Shown piece after piece: positions 50,966-60,734 of a DNA stretch of 64,000 bases. Under the pieces are notes generated by a model that was not told the origin of the DNA, did no database searches, and worked only from the letters and a program-made list of their open reading frames with translations. The stretch is from Lepidostoma basale (Eukaryota; Arthropoda; Insecta; Trichoptera; Lepidostomatidae): NCBI GenBank assembly GCA_022606425.2, contig JAHDVF020001331.1, positions 186,001-250,000 on the forward strand. The letters run 5' to 3'. Position 1 is the first letter of the stretch. Every line of letters starts with the position of its first letter. The position numbers and the translations under genes are program-made.

Positions 50966-51039
50966 ACAATGGTTCAAGAAACAATAAATAAAATAAATTG
51001 TTAAATAGTACAATGTTTTGGCCGAAACACTATGATACT

Positions 51040-51640
51040 TTAAAAAACTAACTAACTAACCATCACGCCGTCTCCCCGAAAGGGTAGGCAGAAATAATGG
51101 ACTGTCACACTTTTACTGATGCGGCACTCCATCCTTCTCTTTTCGCCCCGCGGCAGACGCGGTGTGATGGGTTGCGAACCTCATCGCCACCAATAGGCAT
51201 CTCCCGCGCACACTTCGATCGTCCAACACCCCCAAAATAAATCTAAAACAAATAATATAAAATACAATGATATAAAATAAAATAAATATTAATAATTTAA
51301 CACAAAATGTTCTTTTTAGATGGTGCACATATTGTCTATTTAATTTATGTTCCACGAATCGACCGTTTTTTTTATTTTTTTAGCACATAATGTAATAACA
51401 CAAAATGTTTTTTTTCGATGTTGCACATGTTGACATGGACGATCCGGACTTTTTTGTTTATTTAATTTGTGTTACACGTATCCACCGTTTTTAAATTAGC
51501 TGTAATAAGGCACTTTACCAGCAAGAACTTAAAAATTATGTTGAAGAAATTATTCAAATTGTCATTGGAACAAATGAAAATTTTATTTTCACACCTGTCA
51601 AAATTCTTTATAAAAACGATAAAACTATAACTCGTTTTTA
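51040..51640 (-). mobile_element. SINE-S copy
   Basis: Minus strand with TTTCATTTGTTCCAATGACA, both ATACGTGTAACA/ATTCGTGGAACA units, GC-rich core and shared tail (CCCTTTCGGGGAGACGGCGT), (GTTA)3 at 51048. It lacks the first ~130 bp. Confidence 0.8.
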
Positions 51641-52200
51641 TGATACTTAAATTTTACATATATGTAACTGTTAATGAAAAAACTACAATTGTGATATAAA
51701 AACGAAGTTTTTTCGTTAACAGTTATAAAAAAATCTGATATTAGAATCACCTTTATTGTGTTTTTTCACGCTGCCAGAATATCTCTGTAGTATACAATAA
51801 TATATTATGTATACGAGTATGTATAAAGTATGTGTCTGGTATTATATAGTGCAGTCTAGGTCGTATAGGTTTATTACTAGGAGAGAAATAAAGTCGGTAG
51901 TTTCATTTATACGAACGTTAAAAGGTCATAAGCCCATTCACCCGGAGTTACTTCGACGAGAAATAGCCTTCAACACTCCGCTGTAGGCGGAGAGGATATA
52001 ACGCCAAATTAAATTACCCAAGAGACATATATTATGAGAGCTCATAGACAGTAAAGTAACGTAATCGAAGTATAAGAATAATGTTTTGTAAAACAGACCA
52101 GCAGAACTTCCCGGGAATTATTATTATTATTATTTTATTGAATCGCTCTTTACATCAAAGCAGCATGCGCCAAAAAGCGATACGATGTTAAGGGTATTAT
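51640..52200. other. No gene; short palindrome at 51615-51735
   Basis: TAACTGTTAATGAAAAAACT and CGTTAACAGTTATA frame a repeat whose flanks (ACAATTGTGATATAAAAACG) resemble the HH1 arms without a core. The rest is unique, with (TTA)n at 52120-52135 before GAATCGCTCTTTACATC. Confidence 0.4.
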
Positions 52201-52204
52201 AGCT

Positions 52205-52945
52205 AATTAATACGAATGAAAACGTCAGTTTCCTAGAGGTTTTATTATATTTAATGGGAATGACATATTTCGCCCTTCTAAGGCATTATCAAATCAAATC
52301 AAATCAGTTTATTTCATTAACAGACATTACAAAATTTATTTTTAAGGCATCTATTGAGAACAGGTAAAATAATATATTGTGTACAGTATACTCGTACTAC
52401 CAGAAACGCATGATAGATGGTTCAACATTAGGAAGACAGGATACTCTCCAGAATTAAGAGTATTTGCCTTCTGAACGTACTTTCACTAATAAGAAAGACG
52501 TCCATCTCCGAGGAGACCGCGTTCAGCAGACTAATTGCTCTTCCCACCGGTGTCACCAGAAGCAGGTTGGTTCTGGCGGCCGGTAGGTAAAAAAATCTAT
52601 GCTGTCGCTGTCGGAGATATCTATCAGGGACAAAAAGCCGAACAACCTCCAGCACGGCCGAGTTCTCGAAATATCCCCTGAGTAATCTAAAGAAATGAGT
52701 TATGAGATGCCCATCTCTTCGAAGCTGCAGAGAGTTGGCCCCAAGCATTCCCAATAAAAATGCTGTGAGAGAGAGCCACGGATAGCTACCATACTCCCTC
52801 ATGTATGTGAAGTAAGGCATTATCAAAGACATTTATATTTATTTTACATATCAGACACAAGGGCGAAACATGTAATTCCCATAAAATATAATAAAACTTC
52901 TAGAAAACTGACGTTTTCATTCGTATTAATTATTTAATATGAAGT
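52205..52945. repeat. HH3 hairpin split by LINE-G
   Basis: Left arm 52205-52293 (TCAGTTTCCTAGAGGTTTTA, ATTTCGCCCTTCTAAGGCAT), right arm 52813-52945 (AAGGGCGAAACATGTAATTC, TTCTAGAAAACTGACGTTTT). Flanks match the other HH3 copies. Confidence 0.75.
52294..52812 (-). pseudogene. LINE-G insertion with 15-bp TSD
   Basis: Minus strand: MREYGSYPWLSLTAFLLGML, GANSLQLRRDGHLITHFFRL, LRGYFENSAVLEVVRLFVPD, RYLRQRQHRFFYLPAARTNL, PVGRAISLLNAVSSEMDVFL, STFRRQILLILESILSS and a stop, short UTR, (CAAAT)n. TAAGGCATTATCAAA flanks it at 52279-52293 and 52813-52827. An open frame of 134 codons and a perfect duplication indicate a recent insertion. Confidence 0.85.
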
Positions 52946-53059
52946 TTTACATTGTATAAACCTTTTTTTTTCTTCTTCTAAAAATGAATAGATTAGTTTT
53001 GGAGTGCGTCTTATGATCCGATAGATCTTATAGTCCAAAACATATTTTTTTCTAAAAAA

Positions 53060-53463
53060 TAATAGATAAATATTTTTACAAGGATTAATTGTATCTCAAT
53101 AGAGACGAAGATGCAAGTTGTTTTCTGGGAACAGAAGGTGGTGGCCGAGGCGCTTACAGGACTTATGACCTGTCATTGGTTGGGTTGAGCGATCGCTTCA
53201 CGTTTAACAACATTCCCCATTCCGCCGTTGTGACCACCACGTCTGACAAACTTTTTTGGAACTTGTATATATGGTAGGTTTCTACACCTATTTTCACATT
53301 TTTATGTTCACTCTACACTAGCGTCATCTATATTAAGATTAGAAAGCATTAAGCAGAAAACCTTTATTAAATGTACTGTGAAAGTCTATGCAAATCATAC
53401 AGTACTAGATTTCGCCTGGAGATGTCTCTCCAATTTTTTGCCTGCATGTACCAGTTATATTTA
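53060..53463. repeat. MITE-1, inverted copy
   Basis: Starts AGGATTAATTGTATCTCAAT, AGAGACGAAGATGCAAGTTG, then AGGCGCTTACAGGACTTATG, AACATTCCCCATTCCGCC and GCGTCATCTATATTAAGATT. GTGGCCGAGGCGCTTACAGG resembles a Ser/Leu-type pol III A box, but no paired B box at the right spacing is convincing. Confidence 0.65.
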
Positions 53464-53675
53464 TACAACAACATTTTGAATGTATACAAATTCTTGTAGA
53501 CAAATACTGGATTTCACCCATTGCGGATAATTTTTTTATTATTTTTTTTTTATTATTATTATTATTATTTTTTTTTATTATTATTTTTTTTTAAATAAAA
53601 ATTATTTATTCGCAATGGGTGAAATCCAGTATTTGTCTACAAGAATTTTTATACATTCTAAATGTTGTTAGATAA
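53464..53675. repeat. Long hairpin with T-rich loop
   Basis: Arms 53464-53535 and 53600-53675 are inverted copies (ACAAATTCTTGTAGACAAAT, ACTGGATTTCACCCATTGCG) separated by (T/ATT)-rich low-complexity DNA. It is the terminal part of MITE-1. Confidence 0.75.
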
Positions 53676-53839
53676 ATATTGGTGTGGTTCTTATGGTCCG
53701 ATGCGTTTTATCGTGCAAATGGATTAAACTAAATATATATTATAAAGTTTTTTCCATTATTCATAATAAACTTACACAAAAAAAAAACATCACCAACATT
53801 TTTTTTTATCTCAACATTTTTTAAATCTTTTGAAGTACG

Positions 53840-54075
53840 AGTACATAGTCCATTGTTTTGGCCGAAACACTATGATACTTCAACATTATTAACTGTTAAA
53901 ATATAAACGCTGTTAAGGTATCACAATTTTTTAGCATTTTTTTTATTTTCCCCGACAGCTGTTTCGCCAACCGATGTTGGCATAATCATGTGTTACAAAT
54001 AACACCTCAAGGCGAAACAGCTGTTTCGAAAAAAAAATTGGGATACCATAACAGCGTTTAAATTTTAACATTTGA
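53840..54075. repeat. HH1 palindromic repeat, diverged
   Basis: Minus-strand core at 53952-53994: ATGATTA in place of CTGATGA, GCCAAC-ATCG-GTTGGC (six perfect compensated pairs relative to GTCAAC/GTTGAC), GAAACAGCTGTCG. The right half GGCGAAACAGCTGTTTCG at 54011 is the inverted partner. Confidence 0.6.
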
Positions 54076-54129
54076 TAATTTAAATACATTACATGTTATT
54101 GTACTAAAATAAAAGTAGAAAAATAAATA

Positions 54130-54300
54130 ATACTTTTTCATTATTAATATGTATGAAAAACGACAGTTTTCAAGGAGATTTATTATAATAATTATGTATG
54201 ACATGTTTCGCCCTTCTAAGGCATTTTCAAAAAATTTGAAATTGCCTTAGAAGGGCGAAACATGTCATATATTAATATTATATTACTTCCTTACATATGA
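54130..54300. repeat. HH3, almost perfect palindrome
   Basis: ATGACATGTTTCGCCCTTCT..AAGGCATTTTCAAA (54198 on) pairs with its inverted copy ending at 54268; about 34-bp arms, one mismatch, short loop. The outer arms (GACAGTTTTCAAGGAG) are less well paired. Confidence 0.75.
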
Positions 54301-54451
54301 AATTGGCGTTTTGCCGTACTAGCAACTTTGATCTCAAATATCTTCTCTTTGGTTAGGAATTTCAAATTCAAATTTATACAGCTATTTACTCAAGTATTTG
54401 TGTTTCGAAAATTATAATAAGTTTTTTTTTTTGCGTCACTCAGTTCACAAA

Positions 54452-54960
54452 ATGGAAAACTTGAAATATCGCGTTATTTACGAGTACGAGTTCCACCGTG
54501 GCACCAGTGCTGCAGAAACGGCTCGAAGGATTAATGATGTGTATGGCGACGGTGCCGCAAAAGAAAACACAGTGCGTTTTTGGTTCCAACGTTTTCGTTC
54601 TGGAAATTTCGACCTGCAGAACAAGCCCCGTGGACGGCCGGAGACCAAAGTTGATAATGAAGAATTGAAGGTTATTGTGGAAGCGGATCCATCGCAAACC
54701 ACGTCCGAGTTAGCTGCAGGCTGCGGTGTTAGTGATAAAACTGTTTTAATCCACTTGAAGCAAATTGGGAAGGTGAAAAAGCTTGAAAGGTGGGTACCTC
54801 ACGAATTGAGTGAAGCAAATCAACAAACGCGCGTTGACTGCTGCGTTGCATTACTCAAACGGCACAATAATGAAGGGATTTTGAATCGAATCATTACCTG
54901 TGATGAAAAGTGGATCCTGTATGATAATCGGAAGCGCTCATCGCAATGGCTAAACCCTGC
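54452..54960 (+). pseudogene. mariner transposase, N-terminal half
   Basis: Starts at ATG 54452. Paired helix-turn-helix region (ETARRINDVYGDGAAKENTV, RFWFQRFRSGNFDL), linker GRPETKVDNEELKVIVEADP, second HTH (TTSELAAGCGVSDKTVLIHL), KQIGKVKKLERWVPHEL and the first catalytic Asp in TCDEKWILYDNRKRSSQWLN. About 170 of the usual ~345 residues; no stop or frameshift until an HH1 element cuts it at 54961. The second and third catalytic Asp are lost, so inactive. Sequence type is SETMAR/cecropia-like. No terminal repeat was identified. Confidence 0.85.
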
Positions 54961-55115
54961 CGACAGCTGTTTCAGCCTCTTTTACGACAGCTGTTTCATC
55001 AACCAATGTTGACATCATCAGGTGTCACAAAAAACATTGGTTGATGAAACAGCTGTCGTAAAGTAAAATAAATACAATTTGTGATATAAAACAAAGTTTA
55101 CGAATTAACAGTTAC
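54961..55115. repeat. HH1 palindromic repeat truncating the mariner
   Basis: Right arm 55036-55105 (TTGATGAAACAGCTGTCGTA, AATACAATTTGTGATATAAA). The left arm is short. Minus-strand core 54984-55027: GACAC, CTGATGA, T, GTCAAC-ATTG-GTTGAT, GAAACAGCTGTC, GTAA. Both boxes and C17 are intact. CGACAGCTGTTTCAG is duplicated at 54961. Confidence 0.7.
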
Positions 55116-55490
55116 AATATATAATATTTAATTTAATATGGAGTTTTACATTATTGTTCAAGAAACAATTAATGATACTTTTTTAAATTGTCTGAAGCAT
55201 TCTGTCTTTACTGTATTTATATATTACGATTATATAGCTGCTGCAGTAAGTATTTTTTCTATATATTTTTTTACGTCTGCCATGCACGTCTAAGATACTT
55301 TTTTATACGTTTTTCGCATACGTAGAGAAAGGTATGTAAGCTCGTTTTTTTCTTTTATCCTGGCTGTATTTTCCATCTGAAGAAAACTGTATGGAACGAG
55401 GGACACCACTTATTTCAGACGGTATGAGTCGAGTTTTCGGCTCACAAAATGAAATTTTGAAGTAAATGTGTTATTTGTTTAAGTAATACG
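55115..55490. other. No gene recognised
   Basis: Unique AT-rich sequence. Confidence 0.35.
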
Positions 55491-55494
55491 AATG

Positions 55495-56232
55495 AAAATT
55501 CGGATTCTGCTTTTGAAAATTTGGTTTGGTTCATGTGGTACTCCTCTAAATTTGGAGATATTTCGTGTATATGTGTGAATTGTTTTGGTCAATTTAACTG
55601 TTGCCGCACTTAATAATAGTTAATTGTGACACGTAATACGTTTGTACTGTTTTGCTGTTAAAATTATATTAGTTTTTTCGTTTTTATAAAGAATTTTGAC
55701 AGGTGTAAAAATAAATTTTTCATTTGTTCCAATGACAATTTGAATAATTTTTTCAATGTTATTTTAAAGTTCTTGCTGGTTAAGTGCCTTATTACAGCTA
55801 ATTTAAAAAAAACGGTGTATACGTGTAACATAAATTAAATAAACACAAAATTCCGGATCGTCCATGTCAACATGTGCAACATCGAAAAAAAAAACATTAT
55901 GTGCTAAATTTAAAAAAAGGTGGATACGTGGAACAAAAATTAAATAGACAATATGTGCACCATCTAAAAATAACATTGTATGTTAAATTATTTTATTTTA
56001 TATCATTGTATTTTATATTATTTGTTTTAGATTTATTTTGTGGGTGTTGCACGATCGAAGTGTGCGCGGGAGATGCCTATTAGTGGCGATGAGGTTCGCA
56101 ACCCATCACTCCGCGTCTCCCGCGGGGCGAAAAGAGAAGGATGGAGTGCCGCATCAGTTAAAGTGTAACAGTCCATTCTTTCTGCCTACCCTTTCGGGGA
56201 GACGGCGTAATGGTTAGTTAGTTAGTTAGTTT
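55495..56232 (+). mobile_element. SINE-S, full-length reference copy
   Basis: Starts TTCGGATTCTGCTTTTGAAA and TTTGGTTTGGTTCATGTGGT. AT-rich body with GTTGCCGCACTTAATAATAG, GACACGTAATACGTTTGTAC, TTTTCATTTGTTCCAATGAC, then two units containing ACGTGTAACATAAATTAAAT and ACGTGGAACAAAAATTAAAT. GC-rich core GGGAGATGCCTATTAGTGGC, TTCGCAACCCATCACTCCGC, end CTACCCTTTCGGGGAGACGG and (TTAG)n. No open frame. The last ~55 bp equal LINE-A1, so it is probably copied by that element's RT. Confidence 0.8.
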
Positions 56233-56234
56233 TT

Positions 56235-56600
56235 AATACGAATGAAAACGCCTGTTTTCTAGAAGTTTTATTATATTTTATGCGAATGACATGTTTCGCC
56301 TGTTTAATGCATTATGAAATGTTGCCTAAGACAGGCGAAATATGTTATTCACATAAAATATAGTAAAACTTCTAGAAAATATATATTTTTATTTGTATTA
56401 ATTATTTAATATGTGCTACTTTTTAAAGTAATACAAATGAAAACGTAAAGTTTTATTATATTTTATGTGAATGACATGTGTCGCCTGACTAAGGCTTTAT
56501 CAAATGTTGCTTTAGAGAGGCATAAATATAATAAAGCTTCTAGAAAACAAATGTTTTCAATCGTATTAATTGTTTAATATGGAGTTTTACATCATTGTTC
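56235..56600. repeat. Two adjacent HH3 repeats
   Basis: Copy 1 (56235-56410): CTGTTTTCTAGAAGTTTTAT, GACATGTTTCGCCTGTTTAA, inverted arm AGACAGGCGAAATATGTTAT. Copy 2 (56425-56590): GACATGTGTCGCCTGACTAA, with a deleted right core. Flanks AATACGAATGAAAACG and TTAATTGTTTAATATGGAG. Confidence 0.65.
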
Positions 56601-56689
56601 AATAAACAATATATATTAATTAATTGTTTCTTGAATAATGGTGTGAAAATCCTTTTTTTAAAATTAATACGTATGAAAATATCTGTTTT

Positions 56690-57020
56690 TTTGAAGTTTT
56701 AGTTTTAGCAGAACGACTGCAACTACGGTGGAAGAATGATCTGAACAACTACGTCGGAATAACCTGGATGCAGTCTGCACAAGACAGAGTGACATGGAAG
56801 CGAATGGAGGAGGCCTTTGTCCAGGAGTGGACGGGAATAAGCTGTGGAAGAAGAATTAGAAGAAGATACGAAGAAGTGTCGGGAAACAGCCTACCAGGTG
56901 GAGCGAAAATATTGTTCGGACAGCGGAAGGTTTAGGAGAACACTGGTGAGAGACCGAAAGGGATGGCGTGGGGGTGGAGAGGCTTACGTCCAGCAGTGGA
57001 TGGAGACAAGCTGATGAAGA
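56690..57020 (+). pseudogene. Two LINE-D 3' ends in tandem
   Basis: First: RLQLRWKNDLNNYVGITWMQ, SAQDRVTWKRMEEAFVQEWT with a (GAA)-rich end. Second (56880-57020): RVSGNSLPGGAKILFGQRK-like stretch and GGEAYVQQWMETS with a stop. Different LINE-D subfamilies. Confidence 0.7.
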
Positions 57021-57024
57021 ATTC

Positions 57025-57431
57025 TTCTTTTTATTATTATTCCTCAGCCTATTCACGTCCACTCCTGGACAAAGGCCTCCTCCATTCGCTTCCATGTCAC
57101 TCTGTCCTGTGCAGACTGAATCCAGGTTATTTCGACGTGCCTGTTCAGATCATCCTTCCACGGTAGTTGCGGTCGCCTGCACTTCTCTTTGCCGTCCACG
57201 GTCACCAAATCAGCAGTCTTATTGTCCACTTTTTATCTGAGCTTCTGGCTACGTGACCTGCCCATTGCCATTTTAGAGTCGCCACCCGGTGGATGTTGTC
57301 AGTGACCTTTGTTTTTTCTCTCACTGTATCGTTTCTGACTCTGTCTCTTAGGTTTATTTTCCGTGGGTCTTTGGGTCACTCGTAGTTTCTCGGCACTTTG
57401 TTTGGACAATGTAACAGTTCCAAGACCATAA
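57025..57431 (-). pseudogene. LINE-D2 copy, uninterrupted
   Basis: Minus strand through VTVDGKEKCRRPQLPWKDDL, DSKMAMGRSRSQK-like WQWAGHVARS, RVRNDTVREKTKVTDNIHRV and PKDPRKINLRDRVRNDTV. It continues at 58034 beyond a TIR element. It shows the empty site of the LINE-E insertion at 20045. Confidence 0.7.
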
Positions 57432-58033
57432 GTAGGGTCGAAGCACCAGTATTTGACCGCCCCCCAGTAAATTACCGTTGGTTAATAAAACAAAATATAA
57501 TAAGAATTTCTCTATGTGTCCAGTCAAAAAACTTTAATCCCAAGAAACTGTGACAAAAGAGGTAGGCAGAGACAACTGTTGGTAAGAAACCAAACTATCA
57601 GTTTTGAACTGTGTCTTGTCAAACGGTAAAAATGCGTCTTCCCGTTGTTGGTTTGAGATTGTTAGAAGTTTTTTATAAGGAAAAGTGTGGTAAGTGTTTT
57701 TTTAATGTTATTTCTTACGCAATTCTTTGAATATTTACATACTTTTATATGTTAGGGTGTTTCATAATGTGACAATGTAACAAAATCTATCTATTGTATC
57801 AATATAACCTGAAGTGGTCATTTACTGGTGATTGTGCTATTTTTTTAGAGAAATGTTAATTTTAATAGTAATACTCATATTTCAATAAAAAAATTAGAGA
57901 ATTTAGAGAAGTCAATGTGTTTTTTATTGTTTTCTTTTATTTTGTACACTGAAATAATGAAATTAATGCCTTTAATGTGGATTTCAGCACAAGCTGAACC
58001 TTAAACGGTCATTCTTTGGTGCTTTGACCCTAC
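57432..58033. mobile_element. 602-bp TIR element (MITE-like)
   Basis: Left end GTAGGGTCGAAGCACCAGTA and right end CTTTGGTGCTTTGACCCTAC are imperfect inverted repeats of about 27 bp (GTAGGGTCRAAGCACCA, then ATGACCG). Inserted in LINE-D2 (continuing at 58034 with CAACTAGCAGAACGCAG). No coding capacity. The target duplication is unclear. Confidence 0.65.
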
Positions 58034-58126
58034 CAACTAGCAGAACGCAGATGAAGAATTATTATTTTCAAAAGAAATTAATTTAGAACAATTTAAAATT
58101 TCAAAAGAATCAATAGATTAATTTAA

Positions 58127-58913
58127 CCGTCGCGTTGCCATGTGGTAAATTGAGTTTCCACTGCCAATTTAAAGTTGATTTTCTTAAAACCTATGGACCC
58201 TTATATTATTAAAAAAATTGTAATCCTCCATTGAAGTGTTTTCAATATTTTGTAATAAAAAAAAAAGCAAAAAATTACTTCCTTCATCCCAAAAAAAAAT
58301 ATTTTCTAAGACTGCCCTCACCTTCATTCGTGTTAAGGTAGAATTTGTTTTGCTAATATTTACAACTTTATCAAAAGTGACAAATACTTACTCGCTGTTT
58401 TGAACGTATTATAAATTATATCTTTGGCTTTTTCAATAGGTACGTAATAATACCGACTGTGGATGGAAACGCAGAACGCAACTTAATAATATCAGAACTG
58501 TGAAAATATTAACACTTTACCAAAAGGGACAAATATTAATACGTACTCGTTGTCTTGAACGTACTATACATTTTGCCTAGGTGCCTTTATCATACGTAAA
58601 ATCTCGTAATGTCTCGCCCCGCCGGCTGCGGCGCGCAGACAAGTTTATACCTGGTGTCCAGTTGCTCGTATGCTGTGACGCATTCCATATCAGAAATCGC
58701 ATGGTTCCAGAAAAAAATTAATAATGATATGTTTTTCAAATAATCCATGTATGTTATAGATATCGATCTATTCCTAATGAAATTCCCTACAAGATGACAT
58801 GAATTAAATTTTGATTCATCTAGTCATATGCTTGATATTTAGATAAAGTTAGCGGTAAACTGAACTTACCACATGGGAGCGAGCGTTTTGTTTTGAACAC
58901 GGTACGTTAAGGG
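58127..58913. mobile_element. Possible piggyBac-like MITE
   Basis: TTAA at 58123-58126 and 58914-58917. Inside, CATGTGGTAAATTGAGTTT (58139) and its inverted relative AAACTGAACTTACCACATG (58857-58875). The inverted parts are at unequal distances from the TTAA (12 and 38 bp). Internal direct repeat: GACAAATACTTACTCG..TTTTGAACGTATTATA (58378) and GACAAATATTAATACGTACTCG..CTTGAACGTACTATA (58529). Confidence 0.4.
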
Positions 58914-58919
58914 TTAATG

Positions 58920-59330
58920 ATTTATTTTGTTATTTGAATTATTTCTTCCTGTCAATATAAATCAACGTCAATAAATATTGACGTTATTTACTTGTTCACG
59001 TTGCATATAAAGTAAATACAGTCTCACATATAATTTATATGAGAAGTTAGCTTAGAAAAAGCGCGTGAAAGAATTTTTTAAGAATTTTCTTGCCATGTGA
59101 AGTATCGTGTCCGAAGTAATGTGGTCAGATACGAGAGGAATGTTACAATACCATGAAGGATTCTGTATATGGTAAGTTACGGAGAATAGCGAAGGAATTT
59201 GTGTTGGGTATATAGATAAAATAAATACAATTCGAGATGTCGTTTTGATGCCGAAAGGGAGAGCAATCCAACTGCTGAACATGATCACATAAGAAATCAT
59301 AAAAAAAACATGCCACAGTTAAAAAATAAC
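58920..59330. other. No gene; LINE-G-like patch
   Basis: 59250-59285 (GCCGAAAGGGAGAGCAATCC, AACTGCTGAACATGATC) is a small LINE-G remnant (GRAIKLLNMI). The rest is AT-rich. Confidence 0.4.
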
Positions 59331-59334
59331 TAAC

Positions 59335-59800
59335 TAACTAACCATCACGCCGTCTCCGTGGAGTTGTAGGCAGAAAGAATGGAACGCCACAGTGTTCTGT
59401 CCTGAGATACTTCTCTCGATTCCTCTACATTCATACATCTTGTCATGCACGCACGTCGATTTCTCCGACTCCTCACATGACCGACATTTAATATTTGATT
59501 GATTTGATCGTGCCACGTTTTCCTCTGCCTCCTCTATTTCTAGCTCCGTTCACACCGTTTACATATACCTTCTTTACCATTCTGTCTTCACTCATTCTTT
59601 CCAGGTGTCCAAACCATCTTAATGACCCTTTCATTATTTTAGTCATAACACTTTCATTCGCACCACATTCACTTCTTATACTTGCATTTTACACTCTATC
59701 ATATACAGATTTGCCACATATTCATCCTTCTTTTGCCAGTTCCATGCTTCACTTCCATACATAAGAGTCGGCACAAGAACACCATTATGCACACATTATG
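59335..59800 (-). pseudogene. LINE-A1 fragment
   Basis: Minus strand: GVLVPTLMYGSEAWNWQKKD, YVANLYMIECKMQV, RSECGANESVMTKIMKGSLR, WFGHLERMSEDRMVKKVYVN, and the tail. The tail hairpin is disrupted (CTACAACTCCACGGAGACGG). Confidence 0.75.
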
Positions 59801-59834
59801 CACATATATAAAACAAATGAATAATGTGCAGTAA

Positions 59835-60000
59835 TTAATCACGCCGTCTCCGCCGTAGGCAGAAAGAATGGACCATTACAATGTTCATTATTATCTCGTT
59901 TCCTCCACATTCATAAATTGTGGCATGCACGCACGTCAGTTTTTCCGACTCCGCACTCCCCATATGTCCGACATTTAATATTTGATTGAAGAGTGCGCGA
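59835..60000 (-). pseudogene. LINE-A1 tail fragment
   Basis: Minus strand SIKYMSDIWGVRSRKN, NLRACMPQFMNVEETR and a deleted tail (GGCGGAGACGGCGTGATTAA). Confidence 0.65.
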
Positions 60001-60395
60001 ACGCATAGGGAGCGAACACACATATATTCATTTTTATATATAAAAAGAAGAACAGCGCATTATAGATGAAAAATATAATGTTTTCCTGTATACGTTTTAT
60101 TAACAGTTTAATTGGCCAAGGTTCGTCATTTTCAGACAGGTTCTTCAAGCAGGGATACACAACTATTGAAATTAGATTCCAAACAACTTTTTTTTTTAAA
60201 CGAATAATTTATAGTTCTGTTTTTGAATTCGACTGAACTGTGGGGTACTTACTATTTTCGTGCATACATGCAATCATATTGGATGGTAGACAATATAGGA
60301 AAATGTACCAAGTCTCTTTTTGTATGGGATAAGATATTTTTTCTTGCATATTATAAAAATATATACATATTTTTTTTATATTCTCATAATTAAAA
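60000..60395. other. No gene recognised
   Basis: AT-rich unique sequence with a T-run near 60187. Confidence 0.35.
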
Positions 60396-60732
60396 CTAAC
60401 TAACTGACTAATCATCACGCCGTCTCCCCGAAGGGGTAGGCAGAAAGAATGGACGGCCACAATTTTCCTTACTGACATGTTTCTCTCGATTCCTCAACAT
60501 TCATACATCGTGTCATGCACGCGCGTCAATTCCTCACATGGCCGACATTTAATATTTGTTTATTTGATCGTGCCACATTTTCCTCTATTTCTGGTTTCAT
60601 TTACATCGTTAACATATACTTTTCTTTACCATTATTTCTTCATTTATTCTTTCCATAGGTCCAAACCATCTTAATGATCCTTTAATTATTTTGTTCATAA
60701 CACCATCATTCGTACCTACTGCATTTACTTCT
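60395..60732 (-). pseudogene. LINE-A1 fragment, minus arm of inverted pair
   Basis: Minus strand: NDGVMNKIIKGSLRWFGPME, MNEEIMVKKSIC, DIKCRPCEELTRVHDTM and TTCG-loop tail with (GTTA)2. Its 5' end abuts the next copy head to head at 60733. Confidence 0.75.
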
Positions 60733-60734
60733 TA

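Noticed and set aside
53089..53277. Similar 60-80 codon frames beginning MYLNRDED in two MITE-1 copies (30029-30265 minus and 53089-53277 plus), suggesting a conserved small protein.
   Set aside because: Other MITE-1 copies (26110, 48990, 1400) break the frame with indels while keeping the DNA; similarity is what common descent of a non-coding repeat predicts.
55495..56232. SINE-S core GGTTCGCAACCC as proof of a tRNA origin.
   Set aside because: It lies near the 3' end, no A box is at the right distance upstream, and the GC-rich core could match a B box by chance.
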